64,000 nucleotides of DNA from Chloroflexota bacterium (GCA_019873735.1 JAIOAQ010000010.1:16607-80606); one strand, 5' to 3'. Counted from the stretch's first letter, positions 8,078 through 17,344 are shown. A program made the numbers and translations. The notes: generated by a model from the letters alone, not told the origin.

Positions 8078-8854
8078 TCAGACAGCAATTCCATTTTCGT
8101 ATTTCTCGCGTATCCAGTCGTACCCATGTTCTTCAAGATGCAATGCCAAATCTGGTCCGCCCGATTCAACAATCCGGCCGCCCAGCATAATATGGACGAC
8201 ATGGGGCTTGATATAGTTCAACAGGCGTTGATAGTGCGTAATGACCAGGACGCCCAGATCCGGCCCGGCAAGCGCGTTTACGCCATCGGCAACGATTCTC
8301 AGGGCATCAATGTCCAGGCCAGAGTCGGTCTCGTCCAGGATGGCGATCTCGGGTTTTAAGGTTGCCATTTGGAGAATCTCGGCGCGTTTTTTCTCGCCGC
8401 CTGAGAAACCATCATTCAAGTAGCGACCGGCAAAAGCCGGATCCATTTTCAGCATTTCCATATGCCCTTTGAGCAACTTGCGAAATTCGGGGACGGGAAT
8501 GCCCTTATCTTCAGGATTTTCGGCTCTGCGGCGGGCATTAAGTGCTGTGCGTAAGAAATTGGCGACTGTCACCCCCGGAATGGCTACCGGATATTGGAAA
8601 GCGAGGAAGATTCCCAGCCGCGAACGTTCGTCTGGCTCCAACTCAAGGATGTTTTGACCCTTGAAGATAACCTCGCCTTGCGTTACTTCATATGCGGGGT
8701 GCCCCATCAAGGTATAAGCCAGGGTGGATTTGCCGGTGCCGTTGGGCCCCATGATGGCATGAATTTCACCTTGCTTGATGGTGAGCGATACACCTTTGAG
8801 AATTTCCTTGTCTGCAATATTGACGTGCAGATTCTTGATTTCAAGTTGAGACAT
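8078..8854 (-). CDS. sufC: SufC ATPase of the SufBCD complex
   Basis: 258-residue ABC-type ATPase that drives conformational change of SufBD. Walker A is GPNGTGKST (36-44), the ABC signature is FSGGEKKR (150-157) and Walker B is [11 protein letters not shown] (171-181), with the Suf-typical SGLDIDAL continuation and H-loop in VITHYQRLL. It has no membrane partner and is the first gene of the operon, directly downstream of the regulated promoter near 8.96 kb. Confidence 0.97.
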   Translation of the reverse strand: MSQLEIKNLHVNIADKEILKGVSLTIKQGEIHAIMGPNGTGKSTLAYTLMGHPAYEVTQGEVIFKGQNILELEPDERSRLGIFLAFQYPVAIPGVTVANFLRTALNARRRAENPEDKGIPVPEFRKLLKGHMEMLKMDPAFAGRYLNDGFSGGEKKRAEILQMATLKPEIAILDETDSGLDIDALRIVADGVNALAGPDLGVLVITHYQRLLNYIKPHVVHIMLGGRIVESGGPDLALHLEEHGYDWIREKYENGIAV

Positions 8855-8952
8855 TGGGATGTGCTCCTTCAGAAGACGATAAACGACAGACCCTGGACTC
8901 CCAAAGAACGATGTGTGTCGTCTCGGGTCTATCGTTTGTACTATCGGAAGGC

Positions 8953-8981
8953 ATTATAGCAAAGAGGACGAGATTTGTCAA
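8953..8981 (-). promoter_or_regulatory. suf operon promoter
   Basis: Read on the minus strand: TTGACA (8981-8976), 17-base spacer, TATAAT (8958-8953). Both hexamers are perfect sigma-70 consensus. It lies about 100 bases upstream of the sufC start, leaving a roughly 95-base leader. Confidence 0.9.
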
Positions 8982-8993
8982 TATTTATGATAA
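8975..8993 (-). promoter_or_regulatory. Putative SufR operator at the suf promoter
   Basis: The 19-mer TTATCATAAATATTGACAA (minus strand) is an imperfect inverted repeat, TTRTCA-N7-TGAYAA, that overlaps the -35 box. The identical 19 bases occur at the same place in the sufR promoter (10280-10298). Binding by SufR is inferred from this sharing. Confidence 0.75.
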
Positions 8994-9032
8994 TTTTCTA
9001 GTAAATTCCCTCTTTGTGAAAGGGGCATGCCT

Positions 9033-10118
9033 TTACAAGCCGCCTACTGGATTCCCTTGCTCGTCGTAAATCGGCAGGCTGTCTATGTCGCCGTTTAGGA
9101 TTTCAACAAATTCGGCCGCAACCCAGGCGCGCCCGTTGGGAGCCGATGCAAACTGGATCAGATACCAGTCTCCTTTTTGCGTGCGGCCTAGAATGACCAC
9201 CTGCGTTTGCGGCTTGAGAACGCCAATAGCCTGGCTGTTTTGATCAGGGGCCAGGCGTACATTAAGCAAGATGACGGTTTTCCCTGTGGGGCCAGATGGA
9301 AGTGTCCCTGGCAGCGGGATGACCGGCGCGGGTGTGCCGCTGTTTTCGTCGGCGACGGGTGTCCCTAGCAGGTTGTATATTGGCAGGCTGCCAGGATTGC
9401 CCTCCAGCGTGAGCACATTGGCCGAAACCCAGCCGCGATGATCAGGGCCGGAGGGATAGTCAATTTGCAGCCAGGAGTTGTTCTTGAGCCGGCCCGTGAG
9501 GGTGACAACACTGCCCGGCGGTAAAATGCCAATGCTGATAAAACCGGTTCCCGGTCCGACGCGCACATTGGTGACGTAATTGACGGTGGCAGTTAATGCC
9601 CCGGCCGGGGGTAGGTTTAGGGGGAGCGGTGTGCCGGTTATTTCGTATAGGAGCGGCGGCAGTACCTGTGGCGTAAGTCCGCTATCCGCGCCGACAACGA
9701 TTGCCAGATAGCCCATTTCCCCTTTAAGTTCTATGCTTTTTGCTGTCACCCAGGCTGTCCCGCTGGGAGCCGGGGTGTAGACGATCCAAAGCCAACTGGC
9801 GTCTTCGTTGCGGCCAATGACCTGTACGGTTTCGTTGGGGAAAAGGCCGCCGATGCGCTCCCCAAGGTTTTTGTTGGGCAGGGTACGCACATTGGTCGCG
9901 AGGCGTACAATGCCGGTGATGGGCTGCGGGGTTAGCGGCCCGCTTGCGGTAGGGCTGGGTGTGACAATGACTTGTGTTTCTGTAAAGGGGATAACGGTAT
10001 CTGTTAGCGTGGGCGGCGGTGGTGTAGGGCTGGCAGTGGGGGTTGGGCTGGGAGAGGTTTTACAACCAGCCAGCAGGATTAGTGTGAGCAGGAAAAGGAT
10101 GCAGGTTTGTCTTAACAT
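9033..10118 (-). CDS. Lipoprotein with three bacterial SH3 repeats
   Basis: 361 residues. The signal peptide ends in a lipobox (LLAGC, Cys19), followed by a Thr/Pro/Ser linker of about 50 residues. Three SH3_3-like repeats follow, each with an 'NVR-P..' strand, a 'G-L-P...V-V-I-GR' core and a 'W-I...G-AWV' end: about 70-130 (ATNVRTLPNKNLG), 160-220 (VTNVRVGPGTGFIS) and 275-340 (LLNVRLAPDQNSQ). Each repeat is followed by a phrase of the form GxLxSLPIY/GYLAIV. Such proteins bind cell-envelope components; no enzyme domain is present. It is convergent to nothing and lies upstream of sufC, divergent from sufR. Confidence 0.88.
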   Translation of the reverse strand: MLRQTCILFLLTLILLAGCKTSPSPTPTASPTPPPPTLTDTVIPFTETQVIVTPSPTASGPLTPQPITGIVRLATNVRTLPNKNLGERIGGLFPNETVQVIGRNEDASWLWIVYTPAPSGTAWVTAKSIELKGEMGYLAIVVGADSGLTPQVLPPLLYEITGTPLPLNLPPAGALTATVNYVTNVRVGPGTGFISIGILPPGSVVTLTGRLKNNSWLQIDYPSGPDHRGWVSANVLTLEGNPGSLPIYNLLGTPVADENSGTPAPVIPLPGTLPSGPTGKTVILLNVRLAPDQNSQAIGVLKPQTQVVILGRTQKGDWYLIQFASAPNGRAWVAAEFVEILNGDIDSLPIYDEQGNPVGGL

Positions 10119-10279
10119 ATGACTCTTCTCAACTATTGTCTCTCTGCGTGTTACTTCTCAGCGGCAAAATGACCTCTTTGTACCCCGGAGATTGCCCGGC
10201 GGGCAATGAGATTTGACGCTTCATCACTAATTTTACTGGAAAATTGAGCCAAGAGGACATTTGTTTATATAATAGATAT

Positions 10280-10298
10280 TTATCATAAATATTGACAA
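10280..10298 (+). promoter_or_regulatory. Putative SufR operator at the sufR promoter
   Basis: TTATCATAAATATTGACAA, identical over all 19 bases to the site at the suf operon promoter, again overlapping the -35 hexamer. This fits autoregulation by SufR. Confidence 0.75.
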
Positions 10299-10320
10299 GT
10301 CATGAACTTGTGGGTATACT
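10292..10320 (+). promoter_or_regulatory. sufR-sufT promoter
   Basis: TTGACA (10292-10297), 17-base spacer, TATACT (10315-10320). Transcription should begin near 10327, so an in-frame ATG at 10302 lies inside the promoter and cannot be the start of sufR. Confidence 0.9.
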
Positions 10321-10349
10321 GGCGCAAAGGAAACGGTGAGAGAGACCTT

Positions 10350-10985
10350 ATGAAAGCCACCCGCGAACGCATTTTACAAACGCTGCTGCGTCAGCCGCGC
10401 ACGACAATTAACGAGTTGGCCGAGGCCGTGGGCATTAATCCTATCTCGGTGCGTCATCATTTGACCAATTTGCAGATCGAGGGCCTGGTTGCGGCCGAAG
10501 AGGAACGGCACGGAGTGGGAAGGCCGCGCCTGGTATATTTTCTGACCGAGGCCGGCCTTGAACGGTTCCCAACCCGTTACCTGCGCCTGACGACGCGCCT
10601 GCTATCCCAACTGAAAGAGAAATTGCCCCAGCCTGTGGTCGGGCAGATATTCTCGGATGTCGCACAGGATTTGGCGTCCAAGCATTCACAGCAGATGGAA
10701 GGCTTGAATCTGGAGCAGCGCCTGGAGGCGGCGCGTAATGTGCTGGCAGAAGAAGGTTTTGTCATTGAATGGGAAAAAAAGGGGGATGAGTACCACATCC
10801 ATGAAATCAGTTGCCCCTATCTTCAGGTTGGGCAAAGCCACCCAGAAGTCTGTATGGTGGACCAGACCCTGATTTCGAATATGCTGGCGGTGCCGGCAGA
10901 AAAGGTACGCTGTATTTTGGACGGAGATGCTTTATGCACGTTTATTGTTCAGGCCGCTAAGGAGAAAACCGATGAGCGAGGCTGA
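10350..10985 (+). CDS. sufR: SufR-type Fe-S-sensing repressor
   Basis: 211 residues from the ATG at 10350, chosen because it follows a GGTGAG ribosome site and lies downstream of the promoter. A winged helix-turn-helix is at the N-terminus (RERILQTLLRQPRTTINELAEAVG, then ISVRHHLTNLQIEGLV and GRPRLVYFLTEAG). The C-terminal sensor domain has cysteines in SCPYLQVGQSHPEVC (C-x12-C), VRC and ALC. SufR holds an Fe-S cluster through such cysteines and represses suf genes when clusters are sufficient. Here the spacing of the last two cysteines differs from the cyanobacterial C-x12-C-x13-C-x14-C. It overlaps sufT by 14 bases. Confidence 0.9.
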   Translation: MKATRERILQTLLRQPRTTINELAEAVGINPISVRHHLTNLQIEGLVAAEEERHGVGRPRLVYFLTEAGLERFPTRYLRLTTRLLSQLKEKLPQPVVGQIFSDVAQDLASKHSQQMEGLNLEQRLEAARNVLAEEGFVIEWEKKGDEYHIHEISCPYLQVGQSHPEVCMVDQTLISNMLAVPAEKVRCILDGDALCTFIVQAAKEKTDERG

Positions 10986-11319
10986 GAAGAACGAAATCAG
11001 GTGGTTGATACATGATACTCATCCAGAATTGGTCCAGCCGCTGCGGGAGAGTCTATCGCAGGTGGTAGACCCGGAAATTGGCATGAACGTGATTCAATTG
11101 GGCCTGATTCGTCAGGTAGAAATGCGGGACGATGTTTTGCATCTCAAAATGATTTTGACGACGCCGTTTTGCCCTTACGGGCCGGCGATTATCGAATTGA
11201 CAAAGGAAAAAGCCCAGCAGGCGGTCAACCATCCGGTACTGATTGAAATCGGTGCAGAGCCGTGGGATTTTTCGATGCTTGAGGATCCATCTGCTTTTGA
11301 TTGGGGAATGTACGCTTGA
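10972..11319 (+). CDS. sufT: SufT/MIP18-family (DUF59) Fe-S maturation protein
   Basis: 115 residues from the ATG at 10972 (MSEAEKNEIRW), which has a ribosome site AAGGAG and overlaps the sufR stop. The DUF59 core shows LSQVVDPEIGMNVIQLGLI, the conserved 'DPE' motif, and LTTPFCPYGPAI with the conserved cysteine. SufT-like proteins help deliver Fe-S clusters to target proteins. Pairing with sufR supports the same job. The extension after the DUF59 core (EPWDFSMLEDPSAFDWGMYA) is also seen in some metal-sulfur cluster assembly factors. Confidence 0.9.
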   Translation: MSEAEKNEIRWLIHDTHPELVQPLRESLSQVVDPEIGMNVIQLGLIRQVEMRDDVLHLKMILTTPFCPYGPAIIELTKEKAQQAVNHPVLIEIGAEPWDFSMLEDPSAFDWGMYA

Positions 11320-11351
11320 AAATAGGGCTTTTTTAACCACGTTGCGCGCAG

Positions 11352-11385
11352 AACCGCAGCCACATTGGGTGGTTGCGGTTATGTT
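11352..11385. terminator. Hairpin between convergent sufT and xdh
   Basis: Arms AACCGCAGCCAC and GTGGTTGCGGTT around a five-base loop (attgg), with one mismatch, followed by ATGTTTTG. It lies between two convergent genes and probably ends both transcripts. Confidence 0.7.
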
Positions 11386-11407
11386 TTGTCGGGCAATATC
11401 TGCCGGG

Positions 11408-14260
11408 CTATGTTTTGTCTGCTGGAGACGTATTCTGTTTTCTCTCCCAAAGGGCCGCCGCTATCTTTTCCTGATCTACCGGCAAGCGGTCTATTCGCAC
11501 GCCGACCGCGTTGTAGATGGCATTGGTGATGGCCGGCGGGGTGGGGATGCTGACGATTTCGCCCACGCCCTTCGCACCGTAGGGGCCCTCGGCGGTGGGA
11601 TGCTCGACGATGATGGCGGTGATTTCTGGTGTGAGTTGGATGCCGGGGATGCGGTAGCGCGCCAGCCGGTCGGTAACCACCTGTCCGCCCTCAACGATGA
11701 ATTCCTCCGTCAGAGCATGGCCGAGACCCATCATCACGCCGCCTTCCACCTGCCCTTGCAGGCCGAGCGGGTTGATGGCTGCGCCCACGTCATTGGCCGA
11801 GATGACGCGTAAGACACGTACCTCGCCGGTCAGTGTGTTGACTTCCACTTCGGCAGCCTGCGCGGCAAATGAGTAGGCGAAGTGCATGTCGCCGCCTGTG
11901 CCCAGCGGCTGGGTCTTGGGGGCCTCGTATTCATAGCGGACGCGTGGACGCTGGCCCAGGGCGGTCATTTCTCGATAGACTTCGGCGTAGGTGAGCGTGT
12001 GTCCGTTGATATGGACTTTGCTGTCTTCGAAGCGCACTTGCTCCGGGCGTACATCATACTTTTCAGCCAGCACGGCGCTGATTTGTTCGCGCAGGGTGCG
12101 GGCCGCCAGGCGCGCGGCGTTGCCGGTTACGTAGGTCTGGCGCGAGGCGGTGGTGGGACCGCCGTCGGGGGTCAGATCGGTGTCCATAACGAGGACCCGC
12201 ACGAGGTCGGGATGAAGCGAGAGTTCCTCCGCCACGGCCAGCCGCATGACGGTCACCAATCCCTGTCCAAGTTCGGCAGCCGAACTACGCGTCTCGAATG
12301 TGCCGTCTTCATACAACTCTACGTCTGCGCCGGATTTGTCGGGCGCGCCGCCGCCCAGACCGGTATTCTTGTAGGCTGCGGCGAAGCCCCAGGCGCGTAC
12401 CAGGTGCGGGGCGTTGGGCGCCGGGCGGGGCTTGAACAGTTCGCCGCGCGGCAAACCCGAAACCCGACTCATGGCATCCGACACCCTGTCAATACATTCG
12501 GTCAGTCCCACGCTGTCGCGCAGTTCCTGGCCGGTGTTGGTGATGCTGCCCACGTGCAGGGCGTTCATGCGGCGCAGTTCGATGGGGTCGAGATTCAATT
12601 TCTCGGCCAGCATGTCCATCATGCTCTCGACTGCAAAGGCCGATTGCAGCACGCCAAAGCCGCGGAAGGCGCCGGCCGGCGGGTTGTTGGTGTACATGGC
12701 GTAACAGTCGGCGCGCACATGCGGGATATCGTATGGCCCGGCCGAGTGGGTGGTGGCGCGGGTCATCACCTTTTCGCCCAGCGAGGCGTAAGCACCTGTA
12801 TCGCCGTATAGTTCGGTCTCTACCGCCGTCAGCCGCCCGTCCTTTTTGGCGCCCACTTTGACGCGAATCTGGGTGGCGTGCCGTTTGGGATGCACCAGCA
12901 GGCTCTCGCGGCGGTCAAAGAGCAGTTTTACCGGCCGTCCGGTGGCATGGGCCAGCAGCGCGGCGTGAATCTGCCCGGCGATGTCTTCCTTGCCGCCAAA
13001 GCCGCCGCCCATCAACTGCCCGACAATGCGCACTCGCTCCTCCGGCCAGCCCAGCGCCCGCGCCACCTGGGTGCGGTCCTGATAGGGGATTTGCGAACCG
13101 ACGTAGATTTCCATGCGTCCGTTGGGCAGCGGCACGGCAATGCTGCATTCCGGCTCTAAAAAGGCGTGATCGGTGGCCGGGGTGTGGAAGGTGTGCTCCA
13201 GGATGACCTCCGCCTCGGCAAAACCCTGCTCCATATCGCCCTTGCGGACTTTGATATGTTTGAGCAGATTCCCTTTTTCGTGGATTTGTGGGACTCCCTC
13301 CTGACGGGCCTGGACCGGATCCAGGATGGGAGGCTGGAGGTCGAACTCCGCTTCGATCAAAGCCGCAGCCTGCTCGGCGATCTCGGGCGTTTCCGCAGCG
13401 ACGATGGCCAGCGCGTCGCCCACGTAGCGAATCCGCTCTCCGAGGCCAATCATCACCGGCCAGTCGTAGATGACTAGGCCATGTGTCTTCTCGCCGGGGA
13501 TGTCTTCAGTGGTCAAAACGGCGGCTACGCCTGGCAGTGCCCTGGCTTTGGACACGTCCAGTTTCTTCAGGAAGGCGTGCGGCACCATTGCCCGGCGCAC
13601 GGCGGCATACAGCATCCTGTCAAAGACCAGGTCGTCGGTGTACAGGGCTTTGCCGGTCACTTTTTCCACCGCATCCGGGCGGATGTGACGATGCCCAACG
13701 ACTTTGTGGGCATGGACCGAATCGGGTATATGCGGCGGCGGGACGGGTTCGCCCGTGCGCAGAGCATGAGCAGCGGCCTGAATGGCGTTCTCGATGGTTG
13801 GGTAACCGGCGCAGCGGCAAAGCGTGTCTTTGAGCGCGGCGCGGATGTCATCGCGCGTTGGGTTTGGGTTGCGCTGGAGCAGGGCATAGGCGGTCATGAT
13901 CTGCCCGGGGATACAGAATCCGCATTGCACCGCCCCGTGCTGGACAAAGGCCTCCTGCAGAGGATGAAGTTTGATCCCCATTCCTTGCTCATCTTCCTTA
14001 GGGAGAGGGGCAGAGGTGGAAGCCAGCCCTTCGATGGTCAATACAGTCTTGCCATTGGCCCGCTCGGCGGGGTAAACGCAGGACAGGACGGGTTCGCCAT
14101 CCACGATGACGGTACAGGCGCCGCATTCGGCTTCCTGGCAACCGATCTTTGTGCCGGTCAGCCGCAGGCGTTTGCGCAGCAGGTCGGCCAGCATCTCGCC
14201 GGGGATGGCGGGGAGGGTATGAGATTGTCCGTTAACAGTAAGGGTGATTTGGTTGCTCAT
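11408..14260 (-). CDS. Xanthine dehydrogenase, fused 2Fe-2S and molybdopterin subunit
   Basis: 950 residues. Residues 1-165 are a two-cluster ferredoxin module: GCQEAECGACTVIVDGEPVLSC binds the plant-type cluster, and QCGFCIPGQ with CRCAGYP binds the second. Residues from about 190 are the molybdopterin domains (VVGHRHIRPDAVEKVTGKALYTDD, GGGFGGKED, AFRGFGVLQS), ending with GAKGVGE, where the Glu is the catalytic base of the xanthine oxidase family. In E. coli-type XDH these are separate XdhC and XdhA chains; here they are one protein. The FAD subunit is the next gene upstream. Hypoxanthine/xanthine is the likely substrate because of the transporter and deaminase neighbours; another N-heterocycle is possible. 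Confidence 0.92.
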   Translation of the reverse strand: MSNQITLTVNGQSHTLPAIPGEMLADLLRKRLRLTGTKIGCQEAECGACTVIVDGEPVLSCVYPAERANGKTVLTIEGLASTSAPLPKEDEQGMGIKLHPLQEAFVQHGAVQCGFCIPGQIMTAYALLQRNPNPTRDDIRAALKDTLCRCAGYPTIENAIQAAAHALRTGEPVPPPHIPDSVHAHKVVGHRHIRPDAVEKVTGKALYTDDLVFDRMLYAAVRRAMVPHAFLKKLDVSKARALPGVAAVLTTEDIPGEKTHGLVIYDWPVMIGLGERIRYVGDALAIVAAETPEIAEQAAALIEAEFDLQPPILDPVQARQEGVPQIHEKGNLLKHIKVRKGDMEQGFAEAEVILEHTFHTPATDHAFLEPECSIAVPLPNGRMEIYVGSQIPYQDRTQVARALGWPEERVRIVGQLMGGGFGGKEDIAGQIHAALLAHATGRPVKLLFDRRESLLVHPKRHATQIRVKVGAKKDGRLTAVETELYGDTGAYASLGEKVMTRATTHSAGPYDIPHVRADCYAMYTNNPPAGAFRGFGVLQSAFAVESMMDMLAEKLNLDPIELRRMNALHVGSITNTGQELRDSVGLTECIDRVSDAMSRVSGLPRGELFKPRPAPNAPHLVRAWGFAAAYKNTGLGGGAPDKSGADVELYEDGTFETRSSAAELGQGLVTVMRLAVAEELSLHPDLVRVLVMDTDLTPDGGPTTASRQTYVTGNAARLAARTLREQISAVLAEKYDVRPEQVRFEDSKVHINGHTLTYAEVYREMTALGQRPRVRYEYEAPKTQPLGTGGDMHFAYSFAAQAAEVEVNTLTGEVRVLRVISANDVGAAINPLGLQGQVEGGVMMGLGHALTEEFIVEGGQVVTDRLARYRIPGIQLTPEITAIIVEHPTAEGPYGAKGVGEIVSIPTPPAITNAIYNAVGVRIDRLPVDQEKIAAALWERKQNTSPADKT

Positions 14261-14349
14261 CGTTTCTCGAAATCGTAAAATTACCGCAACTGCCTGCTAT
14301 CCCTCATTATCCAGGTCGCGCTCACATCGGACGAGGGGTAGGCAAAGAA

Positions 14350-15237
14350 TCAACCTGCTCGTTCCCAGGCAGATTCGATCACGTCTCTAAACAGCCCGCC
14401 GACAAGGTGACGGCGATAGTCGGCGCTGGCGCGGCGCGGGCTGGTGCGGAATTGGACCTGGTCGAGCAGGGCGATCAGCGCGCGCTCGATTGTTTCATTT
14501 GTCGGTGTTTGACCGCGTAAAACCGCTTCTGCCTTGGTTGCACGGAATGGGATGGGGCCGCCCGGCCCAACGGCAATGCGAATGTCGCGGATGCGGTCTC
14601 CTTCGCGCGCCAGCCAGATGGCGCAGTTGATGATGGGCAGAGCCACGCCTTGCGGGCGCATGATGCGTTTGAAGCAGGAGGAGACCTTAAAGGCCTCTGA
14701 GGCCTCTAGCACCTGGATGTAAAACCCAACGATGATTTCTTTATTCTTGTCAATTGCCGACTTGCCGGGGCCGAGGAATAACTGGCTCAGTGGGACGATT
14801 CGGTTTTCGCCGGATATGGCGGCGATTTCTGCCTGGGTATCCAGGGCCAGCAGGGCAATGGTGCCATCGGCGGCGGGGAGGGCATGGGCCACGTTGCCGC
14901 CCAGGGTGGCCACATTGCGCACCTGAGGGCCGGCGATTAAAGCCGAGGCCTCGGTCAATGCCCGGGCATGGCGGGCCACCAGCGGGTCGGAGTGGACGCG
15001 GCTGACGGGGACGGCGGCACCGATGAAGAGATGTTCGCCGCGCAGTTCAATCACGGTCATCTCGGCTACGGCGGTCAGATCTACCAGTGTTTGCACCGGC
15101 GCGTGACGTCCCTGTCGCAGGTCAAGCAGCAGATCTGTGCCGCCGGCGATGGGGAGGACAGGTTTCGGCGCAGAATCCAGGGCTTGCCTGACTTCGGCAA
15201 GCGTTTGGGGTCGAAGGTATATTTGCCAGGGAAGCAT
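14350..15237 (-). CDS. Xanthine dehydrogenase FAD-binding subunit
   Basis: 295 residues, CoxM/XdhB family. FAD contacts are seen in IAGGTDLLLDLRQGR and ATLGGNVAHALPAADG. The C-terminal CO dehydrogenase flavoprotein domain includes RIMRPQGVALPIINCAIWLA and IRIAVGPGGPIPFRAT. It passes electrons from the 2Fe-2S centres of the fused partner at 11408-14260 to NAD or another acceptor. It begins three bases after the stop of the upstream ABC permease, so transport and oxidation are in one operon. Confidence 0.92.
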   Translation of the reverse strand: MLPWQIYLRPQTLAEVRQALDSAPKPVLPIAGGTDLLLDLRQGRHAPVQTLVDLTAVAEMTVIELRGEHLFIGAAVPVSRVHSDPLVARHARALTEASALIAGPQVRNVATLGGNVAHALPAADGTIALLALDTQAEIAAISGENRIVPLSQLFLGPGKSAIDKNKEIIVGFYIQVLEASEAFKVSSCFKRIMRPQGVALPIINCAIWLAREGDRIRDIRIAVGPGGPIPFRATKAEAVLRGQTPTNETIERALIALLDQVQFRTSPRRASADYRRHLVGGLFRDVIESAWERAG

Positions 15238-15240
15238 AGG

Positions 15241-16209
15241 CTAGAGGCCGCGTTCACCACGGATGTAAGGAACGCCCAGGGCGGCCGGCGCGCCGATTCG
15301 TTTGCGCATGGCTTCGCGTGAGCCGATGACCAGGACGATCACGGTAAAGGCGTAGGGTAGCATCTGCAGGAAAAAGCCCCAATAAGGGTTGTAGTAGAAA
15401 GGATTGGCAAAGCCAAAGAGCATGGTGGGACCTTGAATATCGAGAATCAGCCGCCGCAAGGCGCCGAAAGCATAGGAGCCGACAGCAGCCCGGACGGGGT
15501 CCCACTGGGCAAAGATGACCAGCCCTACGGCAATCCAGCCTTGCCCGGCGGTAGTCAGTTCGCTGAACCAACCCGGCGAGACGGCCAGGCTGATGGTAGC
15601 CCCTGCCAGGCCGGCCATAACGCCGCCTACGAAGACGTACAGATAGCGCATCCGAAAGACATTGATGCCCAGGGCGTCGGCGGCGGCGGGATATTCACCT
15701 ACGGCGCGCAGGTGCATGCCTGGGCGGGTGCGGTTGATGTAATACCAGGAGAGGGGGACAAGGATGTAGCCAAAATATACCAGGATGCTGTGTCGGGTGA
15801 AGAAGATGGGTCCCAGGATGGGAATTTGCGAGAGGACGGGGATGGAGAAGACAGGCATGAGGGAGACTGTGCCGGCTTTGCTCAGACCCTCTCCAAGCAC
15901 CAGACTGATGCCGGTGCTTAGAAAGGTCAGGGCAAGGCCGCTAACGACCTGATCGGCTTGCAGGGTGATGGTGATAAAGGCGTGAATCTGGCTGATGAGG
16001 CCGGCAAAGAGCATGGCTACCAAAACACCCAACCAGGGGTTGCCGGTTGCGATGGTGGTGCTAAAAGCAGACATGGCGCCGATGAGCATCATGCCCTCTA
16101 CGCCCAGGTTCATGACTCCGGAGCGTTCGGCAAGGATTTCACCGATGGTTGCAAAGAGTAAAACGGTGCCGGTTGCAACACCGGCTTGCAGGACAATAAT
16201 GAGGTCCAT
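15241..16209 (-). CDS. ABC transporter permease (nucleoside/purine type, second)
   Basis: 322 residues, BPD_transp_2 family with about eight to nine hydrophobic segments. LFATIGEILAERSGVMNLGVEGMMLIGAMSAF is the typical start of the NupQ/YufQ-type permease, followed by GQGWIAVGLVIFAQWDPVRAAVGSYAFG. It works with the permease at 16214 and ATPase at 17337. Such BMP-dependent transporters take up nucleosides or purine bases. Confidence 0.92.
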   Translation of the reverse strand: MDLIIVLQAGVATGTVLLFATIGEILAERSGVMNLGVEGMMLIGAMSAFSTTIATGNPWLGVLVAMLFAGLISQIHAFITITLQADQVVSGLALTFLSTGISLVLGEGLSKAGTVSLMPVFSIPVLSQIPILGPIFFTRHSILVYFGYILVPLSWYYINRTRPGMHLRAVGEYPAAADALGINVFRMRYLYVFVGGVMAGLAGATISLAVSPGWFSELTTAGQGWIAVGLVIFAQWDPVRAAVGSYAFGALRRLILDIQGPTMLFGFANPFYYNPYWGFFLQMLPYAFTVIVLVIGSREAMRKRIGAPAALGVPYIRGERGL

Positions 16210-16213
16210 GAGC

Positions 16214-17344
16214 CTACTTCTCCTCGGCTGTATTTACAATGCGGACGCGGTAGCGCAACAGAAAGTCGCTGGCGATGAGACAAACCAGGATGATGCCCTG
16301 TATCATTTTAGGCACGCCGGATGGTTGGATTTCGCGCCCAGCCAGGATGAGAGCGCCAAACAGGATTGAGACGAAAATAATGGCCAGCGGGTTGAGTTTG
16401 GAAAGCCAGGCGACAATGATGCCGGTAAAGCCATAGCCGGCAGCGATAGGGGCTGTTTGCAGGCGATGCACCATTCCGCTTACTTCGGACATGCCGCCGA
16501 GCCCTGCCAGGGCACCGGAAAGCATCATCACCAGGAGTGTGTTTTTGGCAATGTTGACGCCCGCGTAACGGGCCGCCTGGGGGTTATCTCCAATCAGGCG
16601 GATTTCATAACCCCAACAACTGCGGAAGACAACCAGCCACAAAATCACGGCTGCCAGGATGCCGAATAGCAGTCCCATGTGTGTGGTCAGGCCGCTCAGT
16701 GCTGGGATGTTTTGAGCATAATCTGTTAAACGTGGCAGCCAGGCGTTCAAGGGGAATTTGGGACTCATTTGAAATCCGGCTTCGGTCCATACGGCAAAAA
16801 TCCAGAAGTTGACCCAAGCGACAGCAATGTAATTCAACATCAGGCTGCTGATAATCTCATTGACATTGAATTTGGCTTTCAGATAGCCGGGGATGAAGCC
16901 CCAGATTGCCCCGCCCGCCATTCCTGCCAGCATCATGAGGGGGATGAAAACCCAACGCGATGTTTCCGGAGGCAGAACTTTTGTCAGCACAATGGCGCTG
17001 GCGCCAAAAGCGCCCATGATGAATTGTCCCTCCGCGCCGATGTTCCACAATTTCATCCGGAAAGCGATAGAACATGCCAGGGCTGTCATCAAGATTGGCG
17101 TGGCTTTAACAATCGTATCTGAAATGACCCCAATATTGCCGAAGGAGGCTTTGGCAATATGCGCGTAAGAACGGATGGGGTCCCCGCCCGCCAGTTTAAT
17201 CAGGATGCCGCCCAGAATAAGCGCCAGGATCAGCGCGCCTACCGAAATAAGCGGTGGATACCAGGCAGGAGGTTCGCTTAAGCGTGGTTCGATGCGAATG
17301 CGATAAAACTTGATGCGTGTGAAAAGTTTTGTTTTCTCAGCCAT
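16214..17344 (-). CDS. ABC transporter permease (nucleoside/purine type, first)
   Basis: 376 residues from the ATG at 17344 (MAEKTKLF), which overlaps the stop of the ATPase gene; a longer reading frame exists but lies inside the ATPase gene. NupP/YufP-type permease: SFGNIGVISDTIVKATPILMTALACSIAFRMKLWNIGAEGQFIMGA and GYGFTGIIVAWLSKLNPLAIIFVSILFGAL are family signatures. Around nine membrane segments. It ends four bases before the next permease. Confidence 0.92.
   Translation of the reverse strand: MAEKTKLFTRIKFYRIRIEPRLSEPPAWYPPLISVGALILALILGGILIKLAGGDPIRSYAHIAKASFGNIGVISDTIVKATPILMTALACSIAFRMKLWNIGAEGQFIMGAFGASAIVLTKVLPPETSRWVFIPLMMLAGMAGGAIWGFIPGYLKAKFNVNEIISSLMLNYIAVAWVNFWIFAVWTEAGFQMSPKFPLNAWLPRLTDYAQNIPALSGLTTHMGLLFGILAAVILWLVVFRSCWGYEIRLIGDNPQAARYAGVNIAKNTLLVMMLSGALAGLGGMSEVSGMVHRLQTAPIAAGYGFTGIIVAWLSKLNPLAIIFVSILFGALILAGREIQPSGVPKMIQGIILVCLIASDFLLRYRVRIVNTAEEK

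Noticed and set aside
10302..10350. Upstream ATG as sufR start
   Set aside because: It lies inside the TTGACA-N17-TATACT promoter, upstream of the expected transcription start.
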